A DNA stretch of 50,097 nt from contig NZ_FNVG01000028.1 of NCBI RefSeq assembly GCF_900107935.1, forward strand, positions 1 through 50,097, written 5' to 3'. Numbering within the stretch: the stretch's first letter is position 1; each line of letters opens with the position of its first letter. This document shows, piece by piece, positions 33,977-43,311 of this stretch. The stretch comes from Vibrio hangzhouensis (GTDB taxonomy: Bacteria; Pseudomonadota; Gammaproteobacteria; Enterobacterales; Vibrionaceae). The translations under genes were made by a program, and so were the position numbers. The notes below the pieces were generated by a model. That model saw only the letters and a program-made list of their open reading frames with translations, did no database searches and was not told the DNA's origin.

Positions 33977-36442
33977 ATGAAGTGGAAAATTCTTCTTTTA
34001 GACACAAAAAAGCAAAATCCTAATCATTACCTAATACTAGGTGTGTACAATGCATTAAAGCAGAATAAAGATGTAGATTTGGTCATCATGGCTGATTATT
34101 CTGATGCAATAACTAAAGCTAGAGATAACACTTGTAACTTATTTTTTGCGTTCGATGGTGAACAGTTAGAGCCTGCTTTTTGTGAGCGATTGAAGAACAT
34201 TTGTGGAAGAAGTATTGTTTGGAATGTTGAAGACCCTTATGAGATTCCAATCAATAGGCAAAATGCAAATCTTTTTGATTTGGTTTTTACAAATGATAAA
34301 GATAGTGTATCTGAATATGGATCTCACGCAAGACACTTACCACTGGCTGCATGTGAGACACTTCATGACTTCGAAATAATTGATGATAACTACCGTTACG
34401 ATTTATTCTTTGCTGGTACAGCGTGGCCTAACCGTGTCAGTTTACTAAAGTCAATTGAAAATGAAATTGAAGATATAAAATTCAAATTAGCCTTGCCAAC
34501 AAATGAGCATTTACCAAAAATTAATCTTGATTTGGATAAAAGTGCGTACAATTGGCGAACACCAAACAGCGAGTTTGCTCGTTTTTCAAATCGTAGTGCA
34601 ATTGTCTTATCTCTTCACCGACAGTTTACGGCCTCGGAGGGAAGAGCAGAGGCAGGTACGCCTGGCCCTAGATTGTTTGAGGTGGCAATGGCAGGTGGAT
34701 TTCAGTTGGTGGATAGAAATATTCCAGGTATAGCTGATTACTTTATTGAGGGCGAAGATTATGCAGCATTCTCTTCTCCACAGGAGTGTATTGAAAAGAT
34801 AAAGTACTACCTTACTAATCCCACAGAAAGATTGGCTATCGCGAGATCTTCTCAAAATAAAGTTAGAGAGAGTCATACTTACCATAATCGTATTCAGTAC
34901 ATCTTAGAGCAGTTATCAAGTGTTGCTTTAAGTGATGAAAAGTCATCAAAGCCAATCAAAACAATACTTGTTGTCGCACATAATGTAGTTACGAGTACAC
35001 CCTACGGTGGTGTTGAGATTTATCTAGATTTAATGAAAGATAAATACAATGAAGACGAATTTAGAGTACTTTACTATGTTCCTAACCTCAAGTCTGAAGA
35101 AGGTAAAGAATACCTAATTTTAGATTCTGAATATAATAAAATAGATAAAGTGTCATTCCCTAATAAACTACCTACGACAAGTGAGCACATGCTTAGCTGC
35201 GAGCAGCGTGAAAAAACTTTTGGTGTACTGCTAAACAAATATAATGTTGACTTGGTGCATTATCAACATTTAATCAGACATGTTCCTTCATTACCGTTTA
35301 TTTCTAAAGCACTTGGTATACCAAGCATTTTCTCTGTACATGACTATTTCCCAATAACTCATAGATTCAACTTAATAGATCAAACAGGGCGCTATCGTCC
35401 TGAAACATTTAAGTCTGTAAGAAATACTGATATTTGTTTATCTGAAATTGAGAATATTGAAAGAGGCTCGCAATCTCGTCGTATTGCTTTTTGGTCTCAG
35501 CTGTTAAAAACATTCGATGTAATTCATACAAACTCTCAATCAACAAGAGATCATCTACTAGATGTTTATCCGAACTTAAATCGGGATAAAATTGTTACTA
35601 GAGGCATACCTTGTAGTGATGATGCTTTTATTGAAAAGATAGAAGCTGCTAGTCAGTTTGATGAAATGTTTGAAGTGTTAGTTTTAGGCAACTTTACCCG
35701 TGTAAAAGGTGCTGATACATTATTACGTGTATTTAATGAAACAAGAAATTCAAACTTACGATTCCATGTCTATGGACAAATTGCACCTGAGTTTTTGGAT
35801 GCAATACATAGTCTAGACTTTAAACATGTTGTATTTCATGGTGAATATCAATATACAGATTTGCCAGAAATACTAAAGAATAAACATGTGTCTTTACATC
35901 TATCAATTTGGCCTGAAACCTACTGCATTACTTTATCTGAAGTATGGCGTGCCGGTATCGTGCCTATTGTTACCGATGTTGGTGCACTTGCTGAAAGAGT
36001 CACTGATAATATAGGCTTTAAGGTTGGTATTGATGATGTAGGCGCGGTGGTTGATGTTATTGAACAATTAAATTATGATAGGATATCTTGGAAGAATATC
36101 CAAACTAATATTCTAAATGAGCAATTACATGAATCAGTCAATGGGCATAAAGACTGGTTGCACACGCTTTATCAAGAGCTGATAACTACTCGGCCACAAA
36201 AAAACATCATTAATGTTGAAAGTAATATTGATCTTGTGACATGTGGTGTTAAGTTAAATTCCATTTTTTGGGCTTCTTTACAAAATCAACCTGTTATTTT
36301 GCACATGCCCTCTGTCGCAAGAAGAATTCCTAAGCATCCTATTCACTTATCTAAGTTCATAATAAATCAGGTGAAAACGAGGGGGATTAAAGTGACTCTT
36401 CAAAAGATTATTAAGAACATGAAAATTAAGGCCGGTATATAA
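33977..36442 (+). CDS. Two-domain glycosyltransferase (CgeB-like plus GT4)
   Basis: An 821-aa protein. Residues about 1-320 resemble CgeB-type glycosyltransferases (IVWNVEDPYEIPINRQ, FDLVFTNDKDSV, DLFFAGTAWPNRVSLL, GTPGPRLFEVAMAGGFQL). Residues from about 325 resemble GT4 enzymes (VVAHNVVTSTPYGGVEIYLD, HYQHLIRHVPSLP, VLVLGNFTRVKGADTLLRVF, FHVYGQI, FHGEYQYTDLPEIL, WPETYCITLSEVWRAGIVPIV). The ATG at 33977 is used because GGAG lies about 11 nt upstream; a longer frame from 33866 would overlap the sulfotransferase gene. Two catalytic modules suggest it adds two sugars, perhaps making a disaccharide repeat, as in ABC-pathway polymerases such as WbdA. The next gene is a paralogue of its first half. 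Confidence 0.85.
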   Translation: MKWKILLLDTKKQNPNHYLILGVYNALKQNKDVDLVIMADYSDAITKARDNTCNLFFAFDGEQLEPAFCERLKNICGRSIVWNVEDPYEIPINRQNANLFDLVFTNDKDSVSEYGSHARHLPLAACETLHDFEIIDDNYRYDLFFAGTAWPNRVSLLKSIENEIEDIKFKLALPTNEHLPKINLDLDKSAYNWRTPNSEFARFSNRSAIVLSLHRQFTASEGRAEAGTPGPRLFEVAMAGGFQLVDRNIPGIADYFIEGEDYAAFSSPQECIEKIKYYLTNPTERLAIARSSQNKVRESHTYHNRIQYILEQLSSVALSDEKSSKPIKTILVVAHNVVTSTPYGGVEIYLDLMKDKYNEDEFRVLYYVPNLKSEEGKEYLILDSEYNKIDKVSFPNKLPTTSEHMLSCEQREKTFGVLLNKYNVDLVHYQHLIRHVPSLPFISKALGIPSIFSVHDYFPITHRFNLIDQTGRYRPETFKSVRNTDICLSEIENIERGSQSRRIAFWSQLLKTFDVIHTNSQSTRDHLLDVYPNLNRDKIVTRGIPCSDDAFIEKIEAASQFDEMFEVLVLGNFTRVKGADTLLRVFNETRNSNLRFHVYGQIAPEFLDAIHSLDFKHVVFHGEYQYTDLPEILKNKHVSLHLSIWPETYCITLSEVWRAGIVPIVTDVGALAERVTDNIGFKVGIDDVGAVVDVIEQLNYDRISWKNIQTNILNEQLHESVNGHKDWLHTLYQELITTRPQKNIINVESNIDLVTCGVKLNSIFWASLQNQPVILHMPSVARRIPKHPIHLSKFIINQVKTRGIKVTLQKIIKNMKIKAGI

Positions 36443-36444
36443 TT

Positions 36445-37401
36445 ATGAGTATGAATGTTATTCTTACTGGTGCGTCTCCGGATTCGATAAACCACAATTC
36501 GGTTATGCGTAATTACGTATATGATGGCTTTGTTAGTTTATTATCAAAAGAACAAGTCACTAATGTTCCTCTTCAGAGTTGTGCTAAATCAATATTGAAC
36601 CAACCTGCTGACTTTGTTCTCGTATTTGGGTCTTGTATGCCGGATAGCTGTGAGTACGGTGCAATAAAACATGCATGCGCGCAAACAGGAGCAAAATTGA
36701 TTTTTTGGCTTCATGACGATCCATATGAGCAGGATTTTAATTTCAAAATCTTAGATATTGCCGATATTGTATTTAGTAATGATAAGTGGGCCTCAAAATT
36801 CTATTATCATGACAATACTTTTCATCTGCCTATGGCGGCATCGAAAAATGCTCACTTTGTTGAGATCACTAATAAGTGGGACCATGATTTATTTTTTTGT
36901 GGTGTAGCGTTTGAAAATAGAGTTAGCTTGCTTCGTGATTTAAAAAAGTTTCTTTCATCGAAGAATTGTAATATTTCTGGTGCCGAATGGCCTGCTGATT
37001 TATCATTTTGCAAAAATGAACGGATAAATAACTTAGAATTACCTAATTTTATTGCGAACTCAAAGTTCACATTAAACGTTGGTCGCCATCTCAGCCTTGG
37101 TAACGATAGGTTTAAGTTAGATCCTTCAACACCTGGTCCTAGAACGTTTGAAGCAGCCATGGCTGGTAGTGTGCAGTTATATTATGTTGAATCACTCGAA
37201 ATTGAAGAATATTATAAACCGGATAATGAGATACTACTTTTTGATAATGCTAAACAACTTGAGCAACTTTTTGAGGAATATGTTGATGATCCTGAAAAAC
37301 TGATTTCTATAGCAAGAAATGCTCAAGAAAGAACATTGAATGATCATCAATATAAGAATAGGTGTGCAGTTATAATAGAGAAATTTTTAGCGCTTAATTA
37401 A
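36445..37401 (+). CDS. CgeB-family glycosyltransferase
   Basis: A 318-aa protein similar in motif order to the first half of its upstream neighbour: LIFWLHDDPYEQDF, ADIVFSNDKWAS, HLPMAASKNAH, DLFFCGVAFENRVSLL, NVGRHLS and STPGPRTFEAAMAGSVQLYY. The C-terminal PGPRTFEAAMAG segment is the nucleotide-sugar-binding region of these GT-B enzymes. It begins 2 nt after the upstream stop. The pair probably arose by duplication, with one copy fused to a GT4 domain. Substrate is unknown. Confidence 0.8.
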   Translation: MSMNVILTGASPDSINHNSVMRNYVYDGFVSLLSKEQVTNVPLQSCAKSILNQPADFVLVFGSCMPDSCEYGAIKHACAQTGAKLIFWLHDDPYEQDFNFKILDIADIVFSNDKWASKFYYHDNTFHLPMAASKNAHFVEITNKWDHDLFFCGVAFENRVSLLRDLKKFLSSKNCNISGAEWPADLSFCKNERINNLELPNFIANSKFTLNVGRHLSLGNDRFKLDPSTPGPRTFEAAMAGSVQLYYVESLEIEEYYKPDNEILLFDNAKQLEQLFEEYVDDPEKLISIARNAQERTLNDHQYKNRCAVIIEKFLALN

Positions 37402-37442
37402 TTTTTTGGGCATGTTCATATACCCATAATTTGGCTTTATGT

Positions 37443-38336
37443 ATGAATGATAATACTAATGTTGCAGCAGTAATTGTAACATATCACCCAGACTTGAGTG
37501 AACTTGAGAAACTGATTCAGGTTTTGATATGTCAAGTAGGAAAAATATATATAGTAGACAATGGTTCTTCTACTGACTTGAGGCATTTGGTTTGTTCAAA
37601 TATTACTTTGAGTGAGCTAAATGAAAATATGGGTATCGCTTACGCTCAAAATATTGGCATATCAAAAGCTAAGAGTGATGAATTTAAAGATGTTATTCTT
37701 TTTGATCAAGATAGTTTGCCTTCATTAAGTCTTGTTTCTGATCTATTATTCACTAGAGAACGTGCTAGGTCTTCAGGTTGCTCTGTTGGAGCGGTAGGTC
37801 CAGTGCATATCGATACTGACAGTAGAGCTCCTGGTTTATTTATAGCCACAAGAAATAATAAACTGCATAAGATTAACCCTAACAATTCAAAGCAAGATTT
37901 TTTTGAATGTGATTTTCTCATTGCCTCCGGTTGTTTAATATCAATGGATATATTAGATAGAATTGGTTTGATGGAAGAGGGCTTGTTTATTGATTGTGTC
38001 GATATGGAATGGGGGTTTCGTTTAAAAAACTATAATTATAGCTGTGTAGTAGCTAAAAATGCGAAGATGTATCATAAAATAGGAGATAAGCCTTTAATTG
38101 TCTTTGGTAGATATCTGACCATACATTCACCTTTAAGGCATTATTATTTCTATCGTAATTTTCATTTGCTTCGTCATAGAGACTATATCCCTTCACCTTG
38201 GAAGAAATACGTATTAATTAAGTCAACTCTTCAAGCTTTGGTTTTCTCTACTTTACTCCCGAATCGATATGAACACTTCAAAAAGATTATGCAAGGCATT
38301 TGTGATGCACGACGAGGTAAGTATGGAAAGTACTAA
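37443..38336 (+). CDS. Family 2 glycosyltransferase, rhamnosyltransferase-like
   Basis: A 297-aa GT-A enzyme. It shows AAVIVTYHPDLSELEKLI, IYIVDNGSS, LNENMGIAYAQNIGI, VILFDQDSLPS (DxD motif), DFLIASGCLISMDILDRIG and GLFIDCVDMEWGFRLKNYNY, close in pattern to dTDP-rhamnosyltransferases of the RfbF/WbbL kind. With the rmlBADC genes upstream a rhamnose donor is plausible. The ATG at 37443 is preferred to a TTG at 37431. Its last 14 nt overlap the next start. Confidence 0.87.
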   Translation: MNDNTNVAAVIVTYHPDLSELEKLIQVLICQVGKIYIVDNGSSTDLRHLVCSNITLSELNENMGIAYAQNIGISKAKSDEFKDVILFDQDSLPSLSLVSDLLFTRERARSSGCSVGAVGPVHIDTDSRAPGLFIATRNNKLHKINPNNSKQDFFECDFLIASGCLISMDILDRIGLMEEGLFIDCVDMEWGFRLKNYNYSCVVAKNAKMYHKIGDKPLIVFGRYLTIHSPLRHYYFYRNFHLLRHRDYIPSPWKKYVLIKSTLQALVFSTLLPNRYEHFKKIMQGICDARRGKYGKY

Positions 38337-39450
38337 AAAGCTTGTATTCGTGATTAATGTAGATTGGTACTTTAAACTGCATTGGGTTGAAAGAGCAAGT
38401 TATTTTCGCTCTAAGGGATATGAGGTTCATATTATAACCAAGTTTACAGATAATGAGAGTTTAAGATACTTTTCTTCACTTGGTTTTGTTTGTCACTCGC
38501 TGAGATTTGCACGTAAAAGTATCAACCCTTTTTCTGAAATAAGCAGTATATTTTCTTTGTATCATGAGATAAAAAAAATACAACCAACCTTAGTTCATTG
38601 TGTTACAGTTAAGCCTAACCTCTATTGTGGTATATTAAATCGTCTTTTTTTAAAGAGGCCAATAATTTTTAGTGTCACAGGTCTAGGTATCATTTTTAGT
38701 TCGAATCATTTTAAGTTTCGAATGATTAGACGTTTGGTTACCTTGCTTTACCGGTTTGTATCAACTCCGAAATCATACTTTATATTTGAAAATTCTGATG
38801 ACTACAAGTGTTTTATTGACAAAAAGGTTGTGAAAAATAATGGCACTGTGATCAAAGGTGCCGGCATAGATCTTAATAAATTCAGTCCCTCTCCCTTTCC
38901 AAACAACCAGTCGGTTTTATTCGCGGCCCGTTTACTAAAAGAAAAAGGACTGGATCAATTAATTGAGGCACGGAAAATTCTAAAAAAAGAGGGTGTCGAT
39001 TTCACCATAAAAGTTGCCGGCATTGTTGATACTGACGTTTCCTCCGCAATCTCCTTGAATCAAATTGAGCAATGGAGTTCAGAAGGATTAATAGAATGGC
39101 TAGGTAGTGTGATTAATATGCCTGCACTTATTGCTGAAAGTGACATAGTGTGTCTGCCTACAGTTTATGGTGAAGGTGTTCCAAGAATATTAATAGAAGC
39201 TGCGTCATGCGAAAGAGCTATTGTAGCTACGGATGTTGTAGGTTGTCGTGAAATCGTCAGTAACCATGTCAACGGTATATTATGCAAACCTAATGACAGT
39301 GAATCGCTTGCTTCTGCGCTAAAGTACCTATTGGCAGAACCTGTCCAGACCAAGGCATTTGGAATAAATGGTCGAAAGCTAGTTGAAGAGCAGTTTTCTC
39401 AACATATTGTATTTGGCAAAACAGAAGCCGTTTATTTGAAAATTTCTTAA
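38323..39450 (+). CDS. Family 4 glycosyltransferase
   Basis: A 375-aa GT-B enzyme. Features: LVFVINVDWYFKLHWVERAS, VHCVTVKPNLYCGILNRL, FSVTGLGIIFSSN, IKGAGIDLNKFSP, VLFAARLLKEKGLDQLIEA, VKVAG-type strand, IEWLGSVINMPALIAESDIVCLPTVYGEGVPRILIEAASCERAIVATDVVGCREIV with the E-x7-E pair. It resembles transferases acting early on lipid-linked N-acetylhexosamine. The start at 38323 is chosen because GAGGTAAG precedes it; in-frame ATGs upstream lie further inside the preceding gene. It is the last gene of the operon from rmlB. Confidence 0.88.
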   Translation: MESTKKLVFVINVDWYFKLHWVERASYFRSKGYEVHIITKFTDNESLRYFSSLGFVCHSLRFARKSINPFSEISSIFSLYHEIKKIQPTLVHCVTVKPNLYCGILNRLFLKRPIIFSVTGLGIIFSSNHFKFRMIRRLVTLLYRFVSTPKSYFIFENSDDYKCFIDKKVVKNNGTVIKGAGIDLNKFSPSPFPNNQSVLFAARLLKEKGLDQLIEARKILKKEGVDFTIKVAGIVDTDVSSAISLNQIEQWSSEGLIEWLGSVINMPALIAESDIVCLPTVYGEGVPRILIEAASCERAIVATDVVGCREIVSNHVNGILCKPNDSESLASALKYLLAEPVQTKAFGINGRKLVEEQFSQHIVFGKTEAVYLKIS

Positions 39451-39554
39451 TAAGAACATCCTGTATATAACCAATTAACTCTTGAAGCTACCACTAGGTC
39501 AATGGAGACAGTGAAGATTTCTATAAGTGGCCCATCTTTAAATAGGAGTGTTCG

Positions 39555-39575
39555 CAGAAGCCCCATTAGCTTCTG
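39555..39575. terminator. Possible terminator hairpin between convergent operons
   Basis: CAGAAGC (39555-39561) pairs with GCTTCTG (39569-39575) across a 7-nt loop and is followed by TTAACCCTTT. It lies in the 168 bp between the 3' ends of the plus-strand glycosyltransferase operon and the minus-strand dehydratase gene. The U-tract is poor, so efficiency is uncertain. Confidence 0.5.
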
Positions 39576-39618
39576 TTAACCCTTTCTAGTTGTAAGATAT
39601 GAATTTTCTGCATTTCTC

Positions 39619-41487
39619 TTAGCTAGGTGAATAATTAGTCGGCGCATCTAATAGGATGCGTATGATACATTCTTCATCAAAATTATGACAGCAAGTATCA
39701 AGCTCGGATAAGAGCGGTTCCATATGGATCCAGGTCAGCATCTCTTCCTTGGCCGTCATGATTTTTTTGTGGCCACTGCCTTCGACGTTATCGCCAATTA
39801 ATAGCTCTTCATAAAGTTTTTCTCCAGGCCGCAAGCCGGTAAACTTTATGGTAATGTCGCCTTCCTGACCACATTCATCAATGTGCTCTCTCATGCCCAT
39901 CAAGTGTATCATCCGTTTGGCAAGATCCAGAATTCTCACCGGCTCTCCCATGTCTAGGACAAATACTTGCCCATTATGACCCATAGCGCCCGCTTGAATA
40001 ACTAATTGTGCCGCTTCTGGAATCAACATAAAGTAACGAATGATATCTGGGTGGGTTACCGTAACAGGGCCACCTTTGCGAATCTGTTGTTTGAACAGTG
40101 GTACAACAGACCCGGATGAGCCTAGTACATTGCCAAAACGGACCATGGTGAAGGTAGTATCATGCTGTTTGTCAGCAAGTGCTTGTAGGACCAACTCCGC
40201 CATGCGTTTTGTTGCCCCCATCACATTGGTTGGTCTAACGGCTTTATCCGTGGAGATCAGCGTGAAGTTTTGTACGTTACAGTTAATTGCTGCTTGAGCG
40301 CAATATAGAGTGCCAAATACGTTGTTACGCACCCCTTCAACGATGTTGCTTTCAACCAGTGGCACGTGCTTATAGGCTGCGGCATGAAAAACAGTATTGA
40401 CGTCGTGAGCAATCATCGTTTTTTCCAGGCGATTCTGACGTTGAACCGAACCTAATACCGGAGTGATAACGACATCGAGGTTGAGTCTTTCTTTAATGGC
40501 AGAAAGCTCTTGATCAATTTTGTATAAGTTATATTCATTAAGCTCAAAGATAACCAGTGACTTCGGTTTTAAGCGCAGGATTTGACGGCAAAGTTCTGAG
40601 CCGATGGAGCCTCCGGCTCCGGTCACCATTACGCTTTCCCCTTTGATATTTTTCGCCATGAGCGCCATGTCAGGCTCTACGGCTTCCCGCCCCAATAAGT
40701 CGGCAATGTCCAGCTCTTTTACTTCGGTTGATTCTGCTTTACCTAGTGCGATGTCCTCCACCGACGGTACCGATAATATCTCTACAGGCCAATGTGACAG
40801 CTTTTCTAGTAATCTTAGTCTTTCACCTTTGGAAATATTGTTGACCGCAAGCAGTACTTTTTTGGGGCGATAGAGATTACTCAGCTCTTGAAACTCAGAA
40901 CTTGGGTAAACGCGTATGCCAAAAAAGATCTGTCCGATTTTTACAGGATCGTCGTCAAGAATCGCAACGGGATGGTATTCTTCGCCCTGGATCAATGCGT
41001 AAGCAAGATCTCTACCCGCTGATCCTGCCCCATAAATAAAGACATTGGCCTTTTTTCGTTTGTACAGCTGGTAGTACACCGAACGAATGAATACTCTAGG
41101 CATGCCTAGGGTCAGTATAGCCAGCCCAGCATAAATAAACGGAACACTACGTGGAATAAAGGTATGAAAGAAGAAGCCAGTTAAAGCCAGAGTGATAGCA
41201 GAAATAAATACTGCGAGAAAAATGTGGCTTAATGCGGGCAACATCATGTAGCGCAGCACCGCACGATACATGCCTAGTTTGATAAAGCAGCCAATGGTTA
41301 CAACGATAGTACTCAGTAGAGTGAGTATTTCTCGGAATTCTAAGTCAAACGTGTATTCATTCAGACGTAAAGCGATCGCAAGATACAAAGAAAAAGCGAT
41401 AGCGACCACATCGTATGTGATTGTTATTGCTCGCTTTAGTCTTCTGTCCGCAGAAAGAAGAAAAGTAAAGGGAGTGTGAGATAGCAT
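39619..41487 (-). CDS. Membrane UDP-N-acetylhexosamine 4,6-dehydratase (WbpM/PglF/CapD type)
   Basis: A 622-aa protein. Four hydrophobic segments cover about residues 20-130, a CoA-binding-like Rossmann domain follows (VFIYGAGSAGRDLAYAL, 149-165), and the catalytic extended SDR domain starts with MVTGAGGSIGSEL (287-299). Further motifs are FHAAAYKHVPLVE, TLISTDKAVRPTNVMGATKRMAE (the modified catalytic Lys-dyad of this family) and FTGLRPGEKLYEELL. Homologues make UDP-4-keto-6-deoxy-GlcNAc, the precursor of QuiNAc, FucNAc or bacillosamine. It is convergent with the wzm-wzt operon and divergent from an SDR gene and a phosphoglycosyltransferase that probably use its product. Confidence 0.92.
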   Translation of the reverse strand: MLSHTPFTFLLSADRRLKRAITITYDVVAIAFSLYLAIALRLNEYTFDLEFREILTLLSTIVVTIGCFIKLGMYRAVLRYMMLPALSHIFLAVFISAITLALTGFFFHTFIPRSVPFIYAGLAILTLGMPRVFIRSVYYQLYKRKKANVFIYGAGSAGRDLAYALIQGEEYHPVAILDDDPVKIGQIFFGIRVYPSSEFQELSNLYRPKKVLLAVNNISKGERLRLLEKLSHWPVEILSVPSVEDIALGKAESTEVKELDIADLLGREAVEPDMALMAKNIKGESVMVTGAGGSIGSELCRQILRLKPKSLVIFELNEYNLYKIDQELSAIKERLNLDVVITPVLGSVQRQNRLEKTMIAHDVNTVFHAAAYKHVPLVESNIVEGVRNNVFGTLYCAQAAINCNVQNFTLISTDKAVRPTNVMGATKRMAELVLQALADKQHDTTFTMVRFGNVLGSSGSVVPLFKQQIRKGGPVTVTHPDIIRYFMLIPEAAQLVIQAGAMGHNGQVFVLDMGEPVRILDLAKRMIHLMGMREHIDECGQEGDITIKFTGLRPGEKLYEELLIGDNVEGSGHKKIMTAKEEMLTWIHMEPLLSELDTCCHNFDEECIIRILLDAPTNYSPS

Positions 41488-41709
41488 GGGGACCCTAGAA
41501 GCAACTGAGTTTATGGTTTTTAGTTTTTTTTTGATTTTACCTTGTGTTGACTGGGCTGGCTAGTTTTGTCGCAGCAGGTGATGTTATAGGGCTACAGAAT
41601 TCATGAGATGACTCACAGACACAATGGGATAGAGTTAAAGAATTGGCAGCTTTTACTTGTGTTTTTTTGCATAATAGAGCCCGAAATAGGCGCAAAAATC
41701 GAGAGATAA

Positions 41710-42654
41710 GTGAAAAAAGTAGCAGTAACAGGGACAACAGGATTTTTGGGTAAGGCGTTGGTTCACTTACTGACTGAAAATCAGCAGGTTGAAGTGATCT
41801 CAATGTGCAGAAATGTCTCACATTCGTCAGAGATGAAATTGGATCTTTCGAGTCATTTTGATGTAGCGCAAGAGCTTCATCAGAGACAGGTTGACGTCGT
41901 GATCCACTGTGCTGCGCGTGCTCATATATTAGATGACGATGCCAAAAGCCCGTTAGAGGAATATCGCAAAGTCAATACCTCAGCCACTATTGAGTTGGCA
42001 AAGCAGGCTGTAGCCGCTGGAGTAAAACGCTTTATCTTTATCAGTAGTGCGAAAGTGAATGGTGAGGTGAGTGCGGCGAGTCATCCACTGAGCGAAACCG
42101 TCTTAGAAGCGCCAACAGACCCCTATGCCTTAAGTAAGTACGAAGCGGAATTAGCACTTACCCAAATCGCTAACGAGTCGGGCATGGAAGTGGTGATTAT
42201 CCGACCTCCACTGGTATACGGGCCAGAGGTTAAAGCCAACTTTGCGGCTTTGATGAAGCTGAGTCGTCTGGGGCTACCTTTGCCCTTCGGAGCCATAAAC
42301 AACAAGCGCTCGCTTATTTCGCTAGACAACTTGTGTGACGTGATCAGTCTCTGTATCACTCACCCTGCAGCGGCAAATCAAACGTTTTTAGTTTCCGACG
42401 ACGAAGATGCGTCTACCACTCAATTGTTAACAGAGTTAATAAAGGCATATGGGGCTCGAACTCTATTAGTGCCCATTCCGGTGGCGTTTCTAAAAATCTT
42501 GCTAAAAATCGTGGGTAAACCAATGATAGCGGAACGCCTATTTGGCAACCTTCAGTTTGATATTCGCCATATAAAACAAACCCTGAATTGGGCTCCTCCT
42601 TATTCTTTTGAACAGGGTATTGCAAAAACGGTAAAGGACAGTAAGAAAAAATGA
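41710..42654 (+). CDS. SDR-family UDP-sugar 4-reductase/4-epimerase
   Basis: A 314-aa extended SDR: VAVTGTTGFLGKALV at the N-terminus, VIHCAARAHILDDD, FIFISSAKVNGE, DPYALSKYEAELAL (YxxxK) and IRPPLVYGPEVKANFAALM. This pattern (ARAHI..., VNGE..., PYALSK) is typical of reductases/epimerases paired with a bacterial sugar transferase, such as WbpV, WreQ or FnlB-like enzymes. Start is GTG at 41710. It overlaps the phosphoglycosyltransferase gene by 4 nt (ATGA). Reduction of the 4-keto product of the neighbouring dehydratase to UDP-QuiNAc or UDP-FucNAc is the most likely job; which one cannot be decided here. Confidence 0.85.
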   Translation: MKKVAVTGTTGFLGKALVHLLTENQQVEVISMCRNVSHSSEMKLDLSSHFDVAQELHQRQVDVVIHCAARAHILDDDAKSPLEEYRKVNTSATIELAKQAVAAGVKRFIFISSAKVNGEVSAASHPLSETVLEAPTDPYALSKYEAELALTQIANESGMEVVIIRPPLVYGPEVKANFAALMKLSRLGLPLPFGAINNKRSLISLDNLCDVISLCITHPAAANQTFLVSDDEDASTTQLLTELIKAYGARTLLVPIPVAFLKILLKIVGKPMIAERLFGNLQFDIRHIKQTLNWAPPYSFEQGIAKTVKDSKKK

Positions 42655-43211
42655 ACTCACCTCTAGTCAGACTTATCGATATCACTTTAGCCATTGTTGG
42701 TTTGTGTCTGCTTTGGCCAGTGATGGCTATAGTGTATGTAGTGGGAAAGTTCGATAGTGACTCTCCCATTTTCAGCCAAACCCGAGTGGGTATACGAGGC
42801 AAGGCATTCACTTTATATAAATTTCGTACCATGGCCGTGAGTACAAAGTCAGTGGCGACCCATATGGTCGATGCCCAATCCGTCACTAAACTGGGGGCAA
42901 TTCTCAGAAAGAGTAAACTGGATGAATTGCCGCAATTGGTGAATGTCCTCAAAGGAGAGATGAGCTTTGTAGGCCCAAGACCGTGTTTGTTTAATCAGGA
43001 AGAGCTGATTGAAGAAAGACAAAAGCGAGGGGTGGATACGGTGTTACCTGGAATTACAGGATTGGCTCAGGTGAATGGTATCGACATGTCTGAACCGGGC
43101 AAATTGGCTGTGGTTGATGCAAAAATGATAGAGCAGTTCTCCATTGGCCTCTATTTTCGTCTGATTATTGCCACAGCAACAGGTAAGGGCGCGGGTGATA
43201 GGATTAGATAG
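42651..43211 (+). CDS. Small monotopic phosphoglycosyl transferase (PglC/WreU type)
   Basis: A 186-aa bacterial sugar transferase consisting only of the catalytic core. A re-entrant membrane helix at about 9-31 (DITLAIVGLCLLWPVMAIVYVV) has the helix-breaking serine/proline replaced by an LWP motif. Then FSQTRVGIRGKAFTLYKFRTM, SKLDELPQLVNVLKGEMSFVGPRP (Asp-Glu catalytic dyad in LDELPQ) and LPGITGLAQVNG follow. Such enzymes move sugar-1-phosphate from UDP-sugar to undecaprenyl phosphate and start glycan assembly. Coupling to the SDR gene suggests a 6-deoxy-N-acetylhexosamine as first sugar. Confidence 0.9.
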   Translation: MNSPLVRLIDITLAIVGLCLLWPVMAIVYVVGKFDSDSPIFSQTRVGIRGKAFTLYKFRTMAVSTKSVATHMVDAQSVTKLGAILRKSKLDELPQLVNVLKGEMSFVGPRPCLFNQEELIEERQKRGVDTVLPGITGLAQVNGIDMSEPGKLAVVDAKMIEQFSIGLYFRLIIATATGKGAGDRIR

Positions 43212-43311
43212 GCTTTTAGAGAGCGACATGACCCTTACACGCTTTTACTTGTTTCAAAAAGCGGCAACCGATACCATTTATCACAGTTAAGCTTAATAAA
43301 GAGATAATGCG

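Noticed and set aside
33866..36442. Longer 858-aa version of the two-domain glycosyltransferase
   Set aside because: Its first 37 codons overlap the sulfotransferase gene out of frame; the ATG at 33977 has a ribosome site and matches the domain start.
42413..42952. 179-codon minus-strand frame
   Set aside because: Fully antisense to the well-supported SDR and phosphoglycosyltransferase genes and has no family features.
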